Both the position numbers and the translations under genes were made by a program. A DNA stretch of 64,000 nucleotides, from assembly GCA_902613595.1 (NCBI GenBank), contig CACMHY010000001.1:124001-188000 (forward strand), read 5' to 3'. This document shows positions 1-11,924 of this stretch, one piece after another. This DNA comes from an uncultured Bacteroidota bacterium. Lineage in GTDB: Bacteria > Bacteroidota > Bacteroidia > Flavobacteriales > Flavobacteriaceae. Below the pieces are notes generated by a model, which searched no databases, had not been told where the DNA came from, and saw nothing but the letters and a program-made list of their open reading frames with translations. Each line of letters starts with the position of its first letter. Positions within the stretch are counted from its first letter, which is position 1.

Positions 1-546
1 TTTTTCAAATGTTTTATCCAAATTGATGTTTTCAATCACATAATCGGCATATTTTTCTTTTTTTTTATCTTCCCATTGGTTATTTATTCTTTCAATTACA
101 TCAGGTTCATTAACGGCATCCCTAGCTACAATTCTTTTAATTCTTTCATTTCTAGGTGCTTTAACCAAAACAATGAAATCACATGATTTATAGCTTCCAC
201 TTTCGATTAAAATAGCAGCTTCCTTTATTATTATGGGAAAGTTTTCATATTTGTTCTTGAATTTAACGAAAGCTTTATGAACTGCTGGATGCACTGTATC
301 ATTTAAGTTTTTAAGTAATTTAGAGTCAGAAAAAACTTTTTTTGATAACACCCTACTATTTAAGATTCCTTTTGGATTATATATTTCTTTCCCAAATAAC
401 TTTATTATTGAATCTTTTAATTCGCCCTCCAAAAGTTTTTTGGCAACTTTATCGGATTCAAAGCAAGGATATCCATTATTTTTTAAATAATTTAAAATTG
501 TAGATTTTCCACTACCTATTCCCCCTGTAAGACCAATAATAATCAT
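1..546 (-). CDS. coaE: Dephospho-CoA kinase, 3' end cut by window edge
   Basis: This gene catalyses the last step of coenzyme A synthesis, phosphorylation of dephospho-CoA. It is absent from the ORF track because its stop codon lies outside the window. I translated it from the ATG at 544-546. The protein begins MIIIGLTGGIGSGKSTI, a P-loop (GGIGSGKS) that is characteristic of CoaE, and continues through the LIESG and RD.V regions typical of the family. About 182 codons are visible of a usual 195-200. The start overlaps the stop of the upstream YbbR gene by 4 bp (ATGA), so the two are co-transcribed. coaBC of the same pathway lies 4.4 kb upstream on the same strand. Confidence 0.93.
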   Translation of the reverse strand, partial: MIIIGLTGGIGSGKSTILNYLKNNGYPCFESDKVAKKLLEGELKDSIIKLFGKEIYNPKGILNSRVLSKKVFSDSKLLKNLNDTVHPAVHKAFVKFKNKYENFPIIIKEAAILIESGSYKSCDFIVLVKAPRNERIKRIVARDAVNEPDVIERINNQWEDKKKEKYADYVIENINLDKTFEK

Positions 547-1505
547 TTTCTTATTAGATAATTTACTTCGTTTGGTTCTAAAATTATTTGTTTTACACCA
601 CTAGGTTTTTTTTGGATGAATAATTCTAATTTTTGAGTTTGCCCATTTAATATTTGATTGTAATCAGCAATTAACCTGAAATCTGAAACTCTAATATTTC
701 CTATAACTGACATAGGTATTGTGGCCCTTACTTTTGTATTAGGTGGAAAAAGCTTTACTTTGACTCCTTCTGGTTGATTAATTAATTCAATAGGTATATT
801 AAATTCTTTTTCTGAATAACGAGAAACCGAAAGTTCAATATCTACAAAATCTTTAGAAAACTTTGCACCTTCAATAGGACTAAGATTTATTTTTTTTGAG
901 ATAGATTTATAAACATCTTCTTGGTTATATGCAATTGTTTCAGCATAATAAATAGAATCTAAAAGAATTTTTGGACCACGGACAATGATACAATCCGGTT
1001 TGCTAATAACATTAGAATCGGTCAAATATCCAGCTCTTAAATTTATTCTTGTTTTAGGAATAATTGGGATTTTCTTTTCACTTAGACGACTAAATTTTAT
1101 TTTGACTAAAGATGGAGTAAATTGGTTGAGCAAGGTGTTACTATACAATTGTTGTTGTATCAAAAATTTTTGATTTTCTAGATTTAAACTGAGATAATCT
1201 ATTTCAAAATTTGCTTGAATTAGGTCAATTTTTAAATTATTATTGAATAGCCTGTAAAGAATAATTTCAACACCACTAGCTGTTATAGAAGTGTTTAATT
1301 TTTTATTATTTTCAGAAATAACTATACTCTCAGGAATATTTATCCATTCAATATTAAAGATTTGTTCAATTGTATATGAATTTGAAAGTTTTGTGCTAAT
1401 CCAAAAAGAAAATGAAATAAAAACAAAAAATAAAAAAAAGTGCAGACGATTCTTAGAAGGGAATCTTTTTTTTAATCTTTTATTTCCTTCAATTTTTTTT
1501 AACAT
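543..1505 (-). CDS. YbbR-like domain protein
   Basis: The 320-residue protein has one N-terminal membrane segment (about residues 22-44, after a lysine/arginine-rich start) and a long extracytoplasmic part with beta-rich YbbR-type repeats. Weak repeat cues are the 'IIPKTRINLRAGYLTDSNVISKPDCIIVRGP' type blocks. In Firmicutes, YbbR (CdaR) regulates the diadenylate cyclase CdaA; here no cyclase gene is adjacent, so that role is only a possibility. It lies between fabI (17 bp upstream) and coaE (4-bp overlap), an arrangement I associate with Flavobacteriia. The start is an ATG directly before a basic N-terminus. Confidence 0.72.
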   Translation of the reverse strand: MLKKIEGNKRLKKRFPSKNRLHFFLFFVFISFSFWISTKLSNSYTIEQIFNIEWINIPESIVISENNKKLNTSITASGVEIILYRLFNNNLKIDLIQANFEIDYLSLNLENQKFLIQQQLYSNTLLNQFTPSLVKIKFSRLSEKKIPIIPKTRINLRAGYLTDSNVISKPDCIIVRGPKILLDSIYYAETIAYNQEDVYKSISKKINLSPIEGAKFSKDFVDIELSVSRYSEKEFNIPIELINQPEGVKVKLFPPNTKVRATIPMSVIGNIRVSDFRLIADYNQILNGQTQKLELFIQKKPSGVKQIILEPNEVNYLIRK

Positions 1506-1522
1506 TTTCTAAAAATTAGATT

Positions 1523-2341
1523 CTAATCAGAAGGGTTTATAGAATCAATAATTTCTTGGCTAACACCTACACTCGAAAATCCACCATCATGAAATAAATT
1601 TTGAAGTGTAACTTTTCGTGTCATATCAGAAAATAAAGAAACTGTATAATCTGCACATTCCTTTGCTGTAGCATTTCCTAAAGGAGACATTTTTTCGGCA
1701 TATTTAAGGAATCCATCAAGACCTGCAACTCCTTTTCCTGCAGTTGTTAAAGTTGGTGACTGAGATATTGTATTAACTCTAACTTTTTTGTCTTTCCCAA
1801 AGAAATACCCAAAACTTCTCGCAATTGATTCTAAATATGCTTTATTATCTGCCATATCATTGTAATTAGGAAAAGTTCTTTGCGCAGCAATATATGTTAA
1901 AGCGACAATACTACCCCACTTGTTCATGGCGTCCTTTTGGTATAAACACTGCATCAGTTTATGAAATGATAAAGCAGAAATATCCCAACCTTTAGTCATC
2001 CAGCTATAATCTAAATTAGTGTAGTGTCTACCTTTTCTTACATTTAAAGACATTCCAATTGAGTGTAACACAAAGTCTAATTTTGATCCAAGAATTTCTT
2101 GTGATTTAACAATTAATTGCTCTAAGTCTTCAGTATTTGTAGCATCAGCAGCAATTACTTCAGATCCGGTATTTTCTGCAAGAATATTTATGTTTCCCAT
2201 TCTTAATGCAACAGGTGCATTTGTAAGTACATAACTCCCCCCAGCTTCAGTTACCGATTCGGCTGTTTTCCATGCAATAGAGTTCTCATCTAAGGCACCA
2301 AAAATTATTCCCTTTTTACCCTCCAAGATTTTGTACGACAT
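1523..2341 (-). CDS. fabI: Enoyl-[acyl-carrier-protein] reductase (NADH), FabI type
   Basis: The enzyme reduces trans-2-enoyl-ACP in the final step of each fatty-acid elongation cycle. The 272-residue SDR protein has the FabI-style nucleotide-binding start GKKGIIFGALDENSIAW, the HSIG segment, and the catalytic Tyr-x6-Lys pair (YNDMADNKA). It ends at a length usual for FabI. It sits between recN and the YbbR gene on the same strand, with 34 bp to recN. No TAnnTTTG box was seen directly upstream, so it is probably read from further upstream. Confidence 0.95.
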   Translation of the reverse strand: MSYKILEGKKGIIFGALDENSIAWKTAESVTEAGGSYVLTNAPVALRMGNINILAENTGSEVIAADATNTEDLEQLIVKSQEILGSKLDFVLHSIGMSLNVRKGRHYTNLDYSWMTKGWDISALSFHKLMQCLYQKDAMNKWGSIVALTYIAAQRTFPNYNDMADNKAYLESIARSFGYFFGKDKKVRVNTISQSPTLTTAGKGVAGLDGFLKYAEKMSPLGNATAKECADYTVSLFSDMTRKVTLQNLFHDGGFSSVGVSQEIIDSINPSD

Positions 2342-2375
2342 TTTTTTGTTGTTAAATATTAAATATACATTTTAA

Positions 2376-4028
2376 TTAATTCATTAATTGTTTTGCATGC
2401 TGAATTGCTGTTTTTGTTACTCTATTTCCAGATAACATTTTAGCGATTTCTTCAATTCGTGAATTTTGATTTAAAACTTCTAGAAAAGTTATTGTTTTAT
2501 CATTTTCCACCTTTTTCTTAACTCTAAAATGATGATTTCCTTTTGCAGCAACCTGAGGTAGATGCGTAATCGTAAATACCTGTAATTTTGTTGATATAGT
2601 TCCCATAACTTCAGCAATACTATTTGAAATTTTTCCAGACACCCCCGAATCAATTTCATCAAATACTAGTGTTGGTAATTTTTTGTATTGTGATAATATA
2701 GCCTTAATAGCAAGCATGATACGTGATAATTCACCACCCGAGACAACTTTTTTTAGTGTTTTAAAACTACTTCCTCTGTTCGCACTAAACATAAATGAAA
2801 TTTGATCGGTACCATTGTCATAGAACTCATTCCCTTTATTCAATTCAACTTTGAATTCAGCTTGTCGCATTCCCATCTTATTTACTAAAGTTTTAAGTTC
2901 TTTTTCTAAAATCAATATGGTTTTTTTTCGATTAAGTGATAGTTCACCGCTATATTTTTTTAATTTATTTTCTAATTCTTTCTGTTTTTTTTCAAGGTAT
3001 AGTAACTTTTCATCAAATTTTGAACTTTTATCAATATTCTTTTCAAGTTTTTGCTTAATGAATATTAAATCATCTACATTTTTTACTTTATGCTTTAGAT
3101 ATAGAGATGTCAAATGATCTATTTGTGAATTCAATTCAGCTAACTTTTCTGGATTTATTTCTAACAAATCAAATTGAGATTTTAGATCCTCTAAAATATC
3201 CTCTAATTCAATATATATTTGGCGAATACGGTCATTTAAGCTTTCATACCTATTGGACTTTTCATACATTCCTAAAATGTTTTGACTTAACTCGTTGAAT
3301 TTATCTAAAATTCCATAAGAATCTAATTCAATTATTTGTATCGAATTTGCGATCTTATTTTGAAAATATTCAATACTATTAAGTTCATTTACTTTTCCCA
3401 CCAATTCCTCATGCATCCCAATCTTTAAATTCGATGACCTTAACTCTTCTAGTAAAAAGTTATCAAGTTCAAATGTATTACGAGATTCAGATTGAAAAAA
3501 AAGAGCTTCTTTATATTCTTTTGTAGTATTTTTTAATGATTTTAATGTTTTTTTATATAGAATTAATAACTCATCATTACCCGCTAAGGCATCTAAAACC
3601 TGAAATTGATATTCATTTTCTAAAAAACTTTGAGTGTCATTCTGCGAATGGATATCAATTAAATTAGAACTAATTTTTTCTAATAAATTTAAATTTACAG
3701 GTGTATCATTTACAAAAGCTCTAGATTTTCCTTTAGGTAAAATTTCACGTCTTAAGATTGTTTCGTCAGAATAATCAAGGTCGTATGCCTCAAAAAATTT
3801 TTTAAGAGAATATTTACTAATTTGAAATGTTGCTTCAACTATACATTTTCTAGATGAATCAAACATACAAGATAAATCTGCGCGTTTCCCTAAAACAAGC
3901 GATAGGCCACCTAACAAAATTGACTTTCCAGCACCTGTCTCACCAGTAATACATGTCATACCATCAGAAAAATCAACCTCTAAGTCTTCAATTATGGCAA
4001 AATTTTTTATTTTTAATTTAGTAAGCAA
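2376..4028 (-). CDS. recN: DNA repair protein RecN
   Basis: RecN is an SMC-like ATPase that acts at double-strand breaks. The 550-residue protein has Walker A GETGAGKS near residue 30, a long central coiled coil with many Lys/Glu/Leu residues (about 160-370), and the C-terminal ABC signature SGGELSRIMLA followed by Walker B LVFDEIDSGVSG. The start is a TTG at 4026-4028. I keep it because the resulting N-terminus, MLTKLKIKNFAII, matches the usual beginning of RecN, and no in-frame ATG lies at an equivalent position. porD is 32 bp upstream. Confidence 0.95.
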   Translation of the reverse strand: MLTKLKIKNFAIIEDLEVDFSDGMTCITGETGAGKSILLGGLSLVLGKRADLSCMFDSSRKCIVEATFQISKYSLKKFFEAYDLDYSDETILRREILPKGKSRAFVNDTPVNLNLLEKISSNLIDIHSQNDTQSFLENEYQFQVLDALAGNDELLILYKKTLKSLKNTTKEYKEALFFQSESRNTFELDNFLLEELRSSNLKIGMHEELVGKVNELNSIEYFQNKIANSIQIIELDSYGILDKFNELSQNILGMYEKSNRYESLNDRIRQIYIELEDILEDLKSQFDLLEINPEKLAELNSQIDHLTSLYLKHKVKNVDDLIFIKQKLEKNIDKSSKFDEKLLYLEKKQKELENKLKKYSGELSLNRKKTILILEKELKTLVNKMGMRQAEFKVELNKGNEFYDNGTDQISFMFSANRGSSFKTLKKVVSGGELSRIMLAIKAILSQYKKLPTLVFDEIDSGVSGKISNSIAEVMGTISTKLQVFTITHLPQVAAKGNHHFRVKKKVENDKTITFLEVLNQNSRIEEIAKMLSGNRVTKTAIQHAKQLMN

Positions 4029-4060
4029 ATTTGATTTAATTTAGATAAAAATATACAAAA

Positions 4061-4951
4061 TTATGCTTTGATTTGTTTCCACCTTCCCGCAAAAAAAGGA
4101 GCAATTTTTTTTAAGATATCCTCAGTTTTCTTAAAATCTATCTTAGGCCCCTCTTTGAATAGATTGACTATCTCCTCTACTTTAGCATCAAAAAACAATT
4201 GTATTAAAAATGCATTAGGTCTTCTTTGAAATAGCGGCTCCAAACCTTGAATCGCCGACATCAAAGCTGTTTTTCCAATAACTGGGTCTGTCGTCATTTG
4301 ATCTAATCCTAAACGATGATAATCATATAGTGTTTGACGGTACTCCTTGAATGTATTTGATCTTAGGGAATCAATCAGCCAAAATCTGTTTCTAAGACCA
4401 TCTCCTGGTTTCCAGCCTTTTCTACTTGTAGTTTGAGCGAGATTTACAACTTGTCTTGCCATTTCAAAATATTTATTACCTCCATTTTGAATAAAAGTAT
4501 CAGCATCTAGTCCAATGATTATATAAGCATAAAAACTTACCAATGAAATTAAATTTGATTCAAAACTGGATTCATTATAAAAAAGTGGTTGAAACTCTTG
4601 GTAAGAGAAAATTATATCCTTATCTAAAAAATTTAAAACAGGAGTGTCATAATTTGTCTGGAAAACTGGTCTTTCAGATTGTACTTGGAGAGTTGCCTCA
4701 AATTGATCATTATTATAAGCTGATAGATTAAATACAAAAGAACAAGAGATTTTTTCTTGATTTAAAAGGTCTTGATCTGTCCATACTTGAGTATTAATAA
4801 ATTCATTGAGAGAACGTTCTAAGGTTTTAAATATTTGCTGATTTGTTTGATTTACCAAGTCAGAGTTTACAACCACTTGGGCACTTAATTCTTGAGAATT
4901 GGCTTGAAAGCAATACAAGTATATTATTAAAATGTAAATAAAAAATTTCAT
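4061..4951 (-). CDS. porD: Type IX secretion-associated protein PorD (DUF4835)
   Basis: The 296-residue protein has a short signal peptide (about residues 1-19, ending near ANSQ) and a body typical of the DUF4835/PorD family: early 'QELSAQVVVNSDLVNQTN', then a helical region with 'DADTFIQNGG' and 'GWKPGD'. PorD was linked to the Por (type IX) secretion system in Porphyromonas, where its biochemical role is not settled. The gene overlaps coaBC by 4 bp (ATGA) and precedes recN. The coaBC-porD-recN order is, from memory, conserved in flavobacteria. It is likely periplasmic or outer-membrane associated. Confidence 0.85.
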   Translation of the reverse strand: MKFFIYILIIYLYCFQANSQELSAQVVVNSDLVNQTNQQIFKTLERSLNEFINTQVWTDQDLLNQEKISCSFVFNLSAYNNDQFEATLQVQSERPVFQTNYDTPVLNFLDKDIIFSYQEFQPLFYNESSFESNLISLVSFYAYIIIGLDADTFIQNGGNKYFEMARQVVNLAQTTSRKGWKPGDGLRNRFWLIDSLRSNTFKEYRQTLYDYHRLGLDQMTTDPVIGKTALMSAIQGLEPLFQRRPNAFLIQLFFDAKVEEIVNLFKEGPKIDFKKTEDILKKIAPFFAGRWKQIKA

Positions 4952-6153
4952 GGAGATAAAATTTGTTCAAATATACTTTTTGCACAATCTAATTTTGATT
5001 GGAGTGGAAATTTTTTAGTAGAATGATCTGGTTTTATAAATGAAATTTTATTTGTATCTGTTGAAAACCCAGCACCCTTGTCATTTAAAGAATTCAAAAT
5101 AATAGCATTCAAGTTTTTTTCCTTTATTTTAATCTTTGCATTTTCATATTCATTATCTGTTTCTAAAGCAAAACCCAAAAGGAATTGATTTTTTTTCTTT
5201 GAACCCATGTAAGCCAATATGTCTTTAGTAGGAACAAGATTAAGTGTGGTTTTAGTATTGGTTTTTTTTATTTTACTTTTAGATGGAGATTCAATTTTAA
5301 AGTCACAAACTGCTGCTGATGCTATAGCAATATCTGACTGAGCATAATATTTCTTTACAACTTCATACATTTGGTCAGCCGTAGTAACTGAATGAAGTTC
5401 AACTGAAGAAAGATGGTTAATTTTTTCATTGGTAGGACCTGAGATAAGAATAACCTTGGCTCCCAATTTTGCTGCTACTTCAGCTAAAGCAAAACCCATT
5501 TTACTAGACGAATGATTTCCAATGAATCGAACAGGGTCAATGTGCTCATAAGTAGGACCAGATGTTATCAATACTTTTTTACCAACTAAGGGTTGTTTTG
5601 ATTGAAAGTGATTTATTAAGAATGACACTATCTTAGTCGGTTCAAGCATTCTTCCCTTTCCATCTAAACCACTAGCAAGAGGTCCTTTGCCAACAGGTAG
5701 AACAATATTACCATAAGATCTTAGTTTTTTTAAATTATCTTGATTCGAAGGGTGATGATACATATCCAGATCCATTGATGGTGCAACAAAAGTTTTACAC
5801 TTAGCAGAAAGATAAACAGCTAGTACCAAATTATTACAACGCCCATTCGCCATTGAAGAGATAGTATTGGATGTTGCTGGGGCAATTATTAAAAAATCTG
5901 CCCACATTCCAATTTCTACATGGTTATTCCAAACGGGATTATCTTGATCTATTGATTCAAAAGAAGATTTCACCGGATTTCCAGATACGGTAGACAGTGT
6001 TAATGGTGTAACGAATTCCTTAGAAGCTGGAGTCATTACAACTCTTATGTCAACTCCTTGCTTTTTTAGTTCTCTTACTAATATTGGTGTTTTGTAAGCA
6101 GCTATTCCTCCAGAAATTCCTAAAACAATTTTCTTGCCTTCTAAAAGACCCAT
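4948..6153 (-). CDS. coaBC: Bifunctional phosphopantothenoylcysteine decarboxylase / phosphopantothenate-cysteine ligase
   Basis: This enzyme joins cysteine to 4'-phosphopantothenate and decarboxylates the product in CoA synthesis. The 401-residue protein has an N-terminal flavoprotein (CoaC) part, beginning GKKIVLGISGGIAAYKTP with 'APATSNTISSMANGRCNNLV' and the 'APSMDLDMY' segment, and a C-terminal CoaB part from about residue 190 ('KKVLITSGPTYEHIDPVRFI'). Length is normal. It lies 6 bp after rpoZ and overlaps porD. panB, an earlier pantothenate gene, is elsewhere in the window at 39.5 kb. Confidence 0.96.
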   Translation of the reverse strand: MGLLEGKKIVLGISGGIAAYKTPILVRELKKQGVDIRVVMTPASKEFVTPLTLSTVSGNPVKSSFESIDQDNPVWNNHVEIGMWADFLIIAPATSNTISSMANGRCNNLVLAVYLSAKCKTFVAPSMDLDMYHHPSNQDNLKKLRSYGNIVLPVGKGPLASGLDGKGRMLEPTKIVSFLINHFQSKQPLVGKKVLITSGPTYEHIDPVRFIGNHSSSKMGFALAEVAAKLGAKVILISGPTNEKINHLSSVELHSVTTADQMYEVVKKYYAQSDIAIASAAVCDFKIESPSKSKIKKTNTKTTLNLVPTKDILAYMGSKKKNQFLLGFALETDNEYENAKIKIKEKNLNAIILNSLNDKGAGFSTDTNKISFIKPDHSTKKFPLQSKLDCAKSIFEQILSP

Positions 6154-6159
6154 GATTGA

Positions 6160-6486
6160 TTATTTTGGATCTTCAGTCTGGCGGGAATAAATTTTATCAT
6201 TTAACCACTCTTCAATGGCCATAGCGTGTGGCTTGGGTAATCTTTCATAAAATCTTGAAACCTCTATTTGTTCTTTATTTTCAAAAATCTCTTCTAAGCT
6301 ATCATTATGTGTTGCAAACTCATCGAGCTTCTCATGTAACTCTTTTTTTATCTCTAAATTTATTTGCTGTGATCTTTTAGCTATGATTGATAAAGCTTCG
6401 TAAATATTTTCAGTATTTGATTCTAATTCATTACGATTGTATGTTTTGGTTGTTTGTGCTGCTTTGGATTCTCTATATTTTGTCAT
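6160..6486 (-). CDS. rpoZ: DNA-directed RNA polymerase omega subunit (Bacteroidota type)
   Basis: The 108-residue protein matches the form of omega found in Bacteroidota: a helical core 'NIYEALSIIAKRSQQIN' followed by an acidic extension ending in 'PKPHAMAIEEWLNDKIY'. Omega binds beta-prime and helps RNA polymerase assembly. The bamD-rpoZ-coaBC-porD order supports the call, since this order is familiar from flavobacterial genomes. It is 14 bp after bamD. Confidence 0.85.
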   Translation of the reverse strand: MTKYRESKAAQTTKTYNRNELESNTENIYEALSIIAKRSQQINLEIKKELHEKLDEFATHNDSLEEIFENKEQIEVSRFYERLPKPHAMAIEEWLNDKIYSRQTEDPK

Positions 6487-6500
6487 AATTTCTTAATATA

Positions 6501-7310
6501 TCATGTTACGTTTAAATTTTGAAGTTCAATATTGACTTTTTCCATTTTCTTGTTTAAATCTTCGAGGAACAAAGTCTCTGGATAATAGCGTAAAATTAAT
6601 TCGTATTGTTGCTTTAATTGTTTCAATCTCTCTTCTTTTTTTGTAAATATACTGTTTATAGCTATTTCATAGAGTGATAGAAACTTAATATACATGGATT
6701 CTTCTCTAAACTTTGTGCCTGGAAAACCGGCAACAAAATTTTCATTTGCTTTTATAGCTGCCCTGTAATCACGGATTGTAAAATATTGTTTTGCAATTTC
6801 AAAATCTTTTTTTTCTAGTTTTTCCTGTAATTCGGATATCATCTGATTAGCGTCAGCAGAAAATTTTGAATTTGGATATAGATTTATAAAAATTTGTAGT
6901 TTTTCTATTGCATTATAGGTCTCTTCTTGGTCAAGACTAAATGTAGGGGACTGAAGGTAGTAGCATTTTGCTGCTTTAAATGTTGCTTCCTGGATGCGCT
7001 CGCTCTTCGGATAACTTTTAATAAAATTTTCATATTGATATGCAGCGAGACTATAACTCTTTGTTTGAAAATAGGTTTCAGCGAAAAAAAAGATTATTCT
7101 TTGAGATTGAGGTCTTCCCCGATATTTAGGGATAATTTGTTCAAAAAGACGGTTAGCCTGACGATATTCCCCATTGTTGTAATATATTTCAGCTTGTTTA
7201 TATTTTTCTGATGCATCATCGCTATTTAATAACTTCTGATATTCGCTACATGAAGAAAAAATATTTGAAAAAAAAACTAAAAACATTAGAAAAATTAACT
7301 TCTTTTCCAT
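6501..7310 (-). CDS. bamD: Outer membrane protein assembly lipoprotein BamD
   Basis: BamD is the essential lipoprotein partner of BamA in folding beta-barrel proteins into the outer membrane. The 269-residue protein has a lipoprotein signal peptide (MEKKLIFLMFLVFFSNIFSSC, likely acylated Cys near residue 21) followed by tetratricopeptide-like repeats: 'SEKYKQAEIYYNNGEYRQAN', 'AYQYENFIKSYPKSE' and 'AIEKLQIFINLYPNSK'. Length and repeat pattern fit BamD. It heads a run of minus-strand genes leading into rpoZ and coaBC. Confidence 0.9.
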   Translation of the reverse strand: MEKKLIFLMFLVFFSNIFSSCSEYQKLLNSDDASEKYKQAEIYYNNGEYRQANRLFEQIIPKYRGRPQSQRIIFFFAETYFQTKSYSLAAYQYENFIKSYPKSERIQEATFKAAKCYYLQSPTFSLDQEETYNAIEKLQIFINLYPNSKFSADANQMISELQEKLEKKDFEIAKQYFTIRDYRAAIKANENFVAGFPGTKFREESMYIKFLSLYEIAINSIFTKKEERLKQLKQQYELILRYYPETLFLEDLNKKMEKVNIELQNLNVT

Positions 7311-7362
7311 GTTATAAAATTAATAAATATCCACAATAATTGAAATATTATTATTTACTACC

Positions 7363-8247
7363 CTAAACATCAAAAAAAGAATTATTAAAAACCTTTTCTA
7401 TTTTATCGACTAAATGTGACGAAGCACTAACCAAAGGAAGGCGAACTTTTTTTGAACAGATTCCCATAAGTTCCATGAGCCCTTTAATTCCCACAGGATT
7501 ACCTTCTTCAAATAGCAATCTAATCATATCCATTAAACGATGATTTAATTCATAGGCTTCATTTAAATTTCCATTTTTAATGTGGTGGAATAGATTTACA
7601 ATGTTTTTAGGTAAAGCATTCGCCAATACAGATATAGTTCCGACTCCTCCAGCTAGAAGTATAGGTAAAGTCATTGAATCATCTCCTGATATAACTTGAA
7701 CTTGTGGGGATGATTTATTAATTATTTCTCTTGCTTGTGACAAATCACCACTGGATTCTTTTATGGCGTAAATATTTTCACAATCGTTACACAAACGAAT
7801 AAAGGTTGATGGATTAACTGAACTTCCTGTTCTTGATGGCACATTGTAAACAATAATCGGGAGGTCACTAGAATTTGCAATTTCTGAAAAATGTTGGTAA
7901 ATACCTTCCTGAGATGGTTTATTATAGTACGGAGAAACTGACAATATTGCTCCAAATGATGATAAATCCGTTTGACAAATCTCATCAATAACATTGTATG
8001 TACTATTACCACCAATTCCTATTACCATAGGCAACCTATTTTGATTAGCTTCTTTAACTATTTTAATAATATCCTTTTTTTCTTGGGTTGAAAGACACGG
8101 GACTTCAGCTGTCGTTCCCATTAGAACTAAATAATCAGCACCACCAGAAATTATATTTTCAACAATTGTAGGAATAGAATCATAATCTACTTTACCATAA
8201 ACATCAAAGGGTGTAATCATTGCTACACCTAATCCTTCTAAATTCAT
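7363..8247 (-). CDS. dapA: 4-hydroxy-tetrahydrodipicolinate synthase
   Basis: DapA condenses pyruvate with aspartate semialdehyde at the entry to lysine and diaminopimelate synthesis. The 294-residue TIM barrel shows the 'MGTTAEVPCLS' substrate loop, the catalytic tyrosine in YNVPSRTG and the Schiff-base lysine in 'YAIKESSGD'. The ATG overlaps the stop of the DUF6913 gene by one base (TAATG), which indicates translational coupling. dapF of the same pathway is at 17.4 kb. Confidence 0.96.
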   Translation of the reverse strand: MNLEGLGVAMITPFDVYGKVDYDSIPTIVENIISGGADYLVLMGTTAEVPCLSTQEKKDIIKIVKEANQNRLPMVIGIGGNSTYNVIDEICQTDLSSFGAILSVSPYYNKPSQEGIYQHFSEIANSSDLPIIVYNVPSRTGSSVNPSTFIRLCNDCENIYAIKESSGDLSQAREIINKSSPQVQVISGDDSMTLPILLAGGVGTISVLANALPKNIVNLFHHIKNGNLNEAYELNHRLMDMIRLLFEEGNPVGIKGLMELMGICSKKVRLPLVSASSHLVDKIEKVFNNSFFDV

Positions 8248-8768
8248 TATTTTAAAAGAGCTTTTAAATAATTTTTTGATTCATCTAAAAAGGTTTGTTT
8301 ATCATCTAGGTTAATATTCAGTATTATATCATTAATTTTATGATTTACTTGGTAAAAACCAAGCCTTAATTTAGACGAGCAGCAAGCACTTACAAGCTCT
8401 GGAAATATTGTGCTGTTGGAAAAATAATTTATCAATAAATCAAACTTTTGATCAAAAAAAGACAACATTTCACTGTCAAATTTTCCCAACAATCCAACTT
8501 TTTCTCTTGAACAGTAAATAATTTTTCTAAATCTTGCTTTGGATTTTGAAAATTTCTTATCACTAATTACAACCAAAGTTATTTTTTTAGAGGATATTTT
8601 CAATGACTCCGCGAGCGAGAAAAAAACTTTTTCATCAATCTCATTATTTGAGGTTAAAATCAGCATTGAACTAAAAGACTTAATTTTTTCTTTAGATTGT
8701 GACTCAAGGATCTTTAATCTTTTATTTAATCTGTAGCGCAAAAAAATATTTTTAAAAAGATCTGTCAT
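8247..8768 (-). CDS. DUF6913-type conserved hypothetical protein
   Basis: The 173-residue protein has no signal peptide or membrane segment. It resembles the flavobacterial family now labelled DUF6913, which is typically found directly before dapA; the function is unknown. Visible features are a basic N-terminus (RYRLNKRLKILESQ) and alternating hydrophobic strands and helices such as 'FDLLINYFS' and 'KLRLGFYQVN'. The stop is fused to the dapA start (TAATG), so the two are probably expressed together. Assignment rests on my memory of the family and the synteny. Confidence 0.7.
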   Translation of the reverse strand: MTDLFKNIFLRYRLNKRLKILESQSKEKIKSFSSMLILTSNNEIDEKVFFSLAESLKISSKKITLVVISDKKFSKSKARFRKIIYCSREKVGLLGKFDSEMLSFFDQKFDLLINYFSNSTIFPELVSACCSSKLRLGFYQVNHKINDIILNINLDDKQTFLDESKNYLKALLK

Positions 8769-8863
8769 TTTAAATAAATATAACCTACCTATTAGAGAGT
8801 AAAATAAAGATCAATCTTTTAGCTAAGGATATTTTTCGTCATAAATATAACAATTTTAAGTGC

Positions 8864-11718
<2,855 letters not shown>

Positions 11719-11924
11719 TCTTATTTATATTTTATGCGGATTATTAATTTTTTTCTCTGTTATTTTGAAAATATTTATGTCGATTTTAGTAAAAACATTT
11801 TGGTTTTCAAAATATTGAACGGCAAAACTCAATTATTAAAATATTACCTAAACATCCGTGAATTTTATTACTATTAAATTTTCAGAAATTAGATGATTTT
11901 ACAACAAACAAGGCAATTTTGATT
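11719..11924. other. Divergent intergenic region prmC/ribD
   Basis: This gap of about 206 bp separates the divergent prmC and ribD genes and must hold both promoters. It is extremely AT-rich. I find no exact TAnnTTTG box; the nearest are CAATTTTG just before the ribD start and TTATTTTG further upstream, each with a mismatch. I see no hairpin, repeat or small gene in it. Confidence 0.4.

Noticed and set aside
7327-7335. ATATCCACA between bamD and dapA as a DnaA box
   Set aside because: A single copy with one mismatch, far from any cluster; not enough for an origin.
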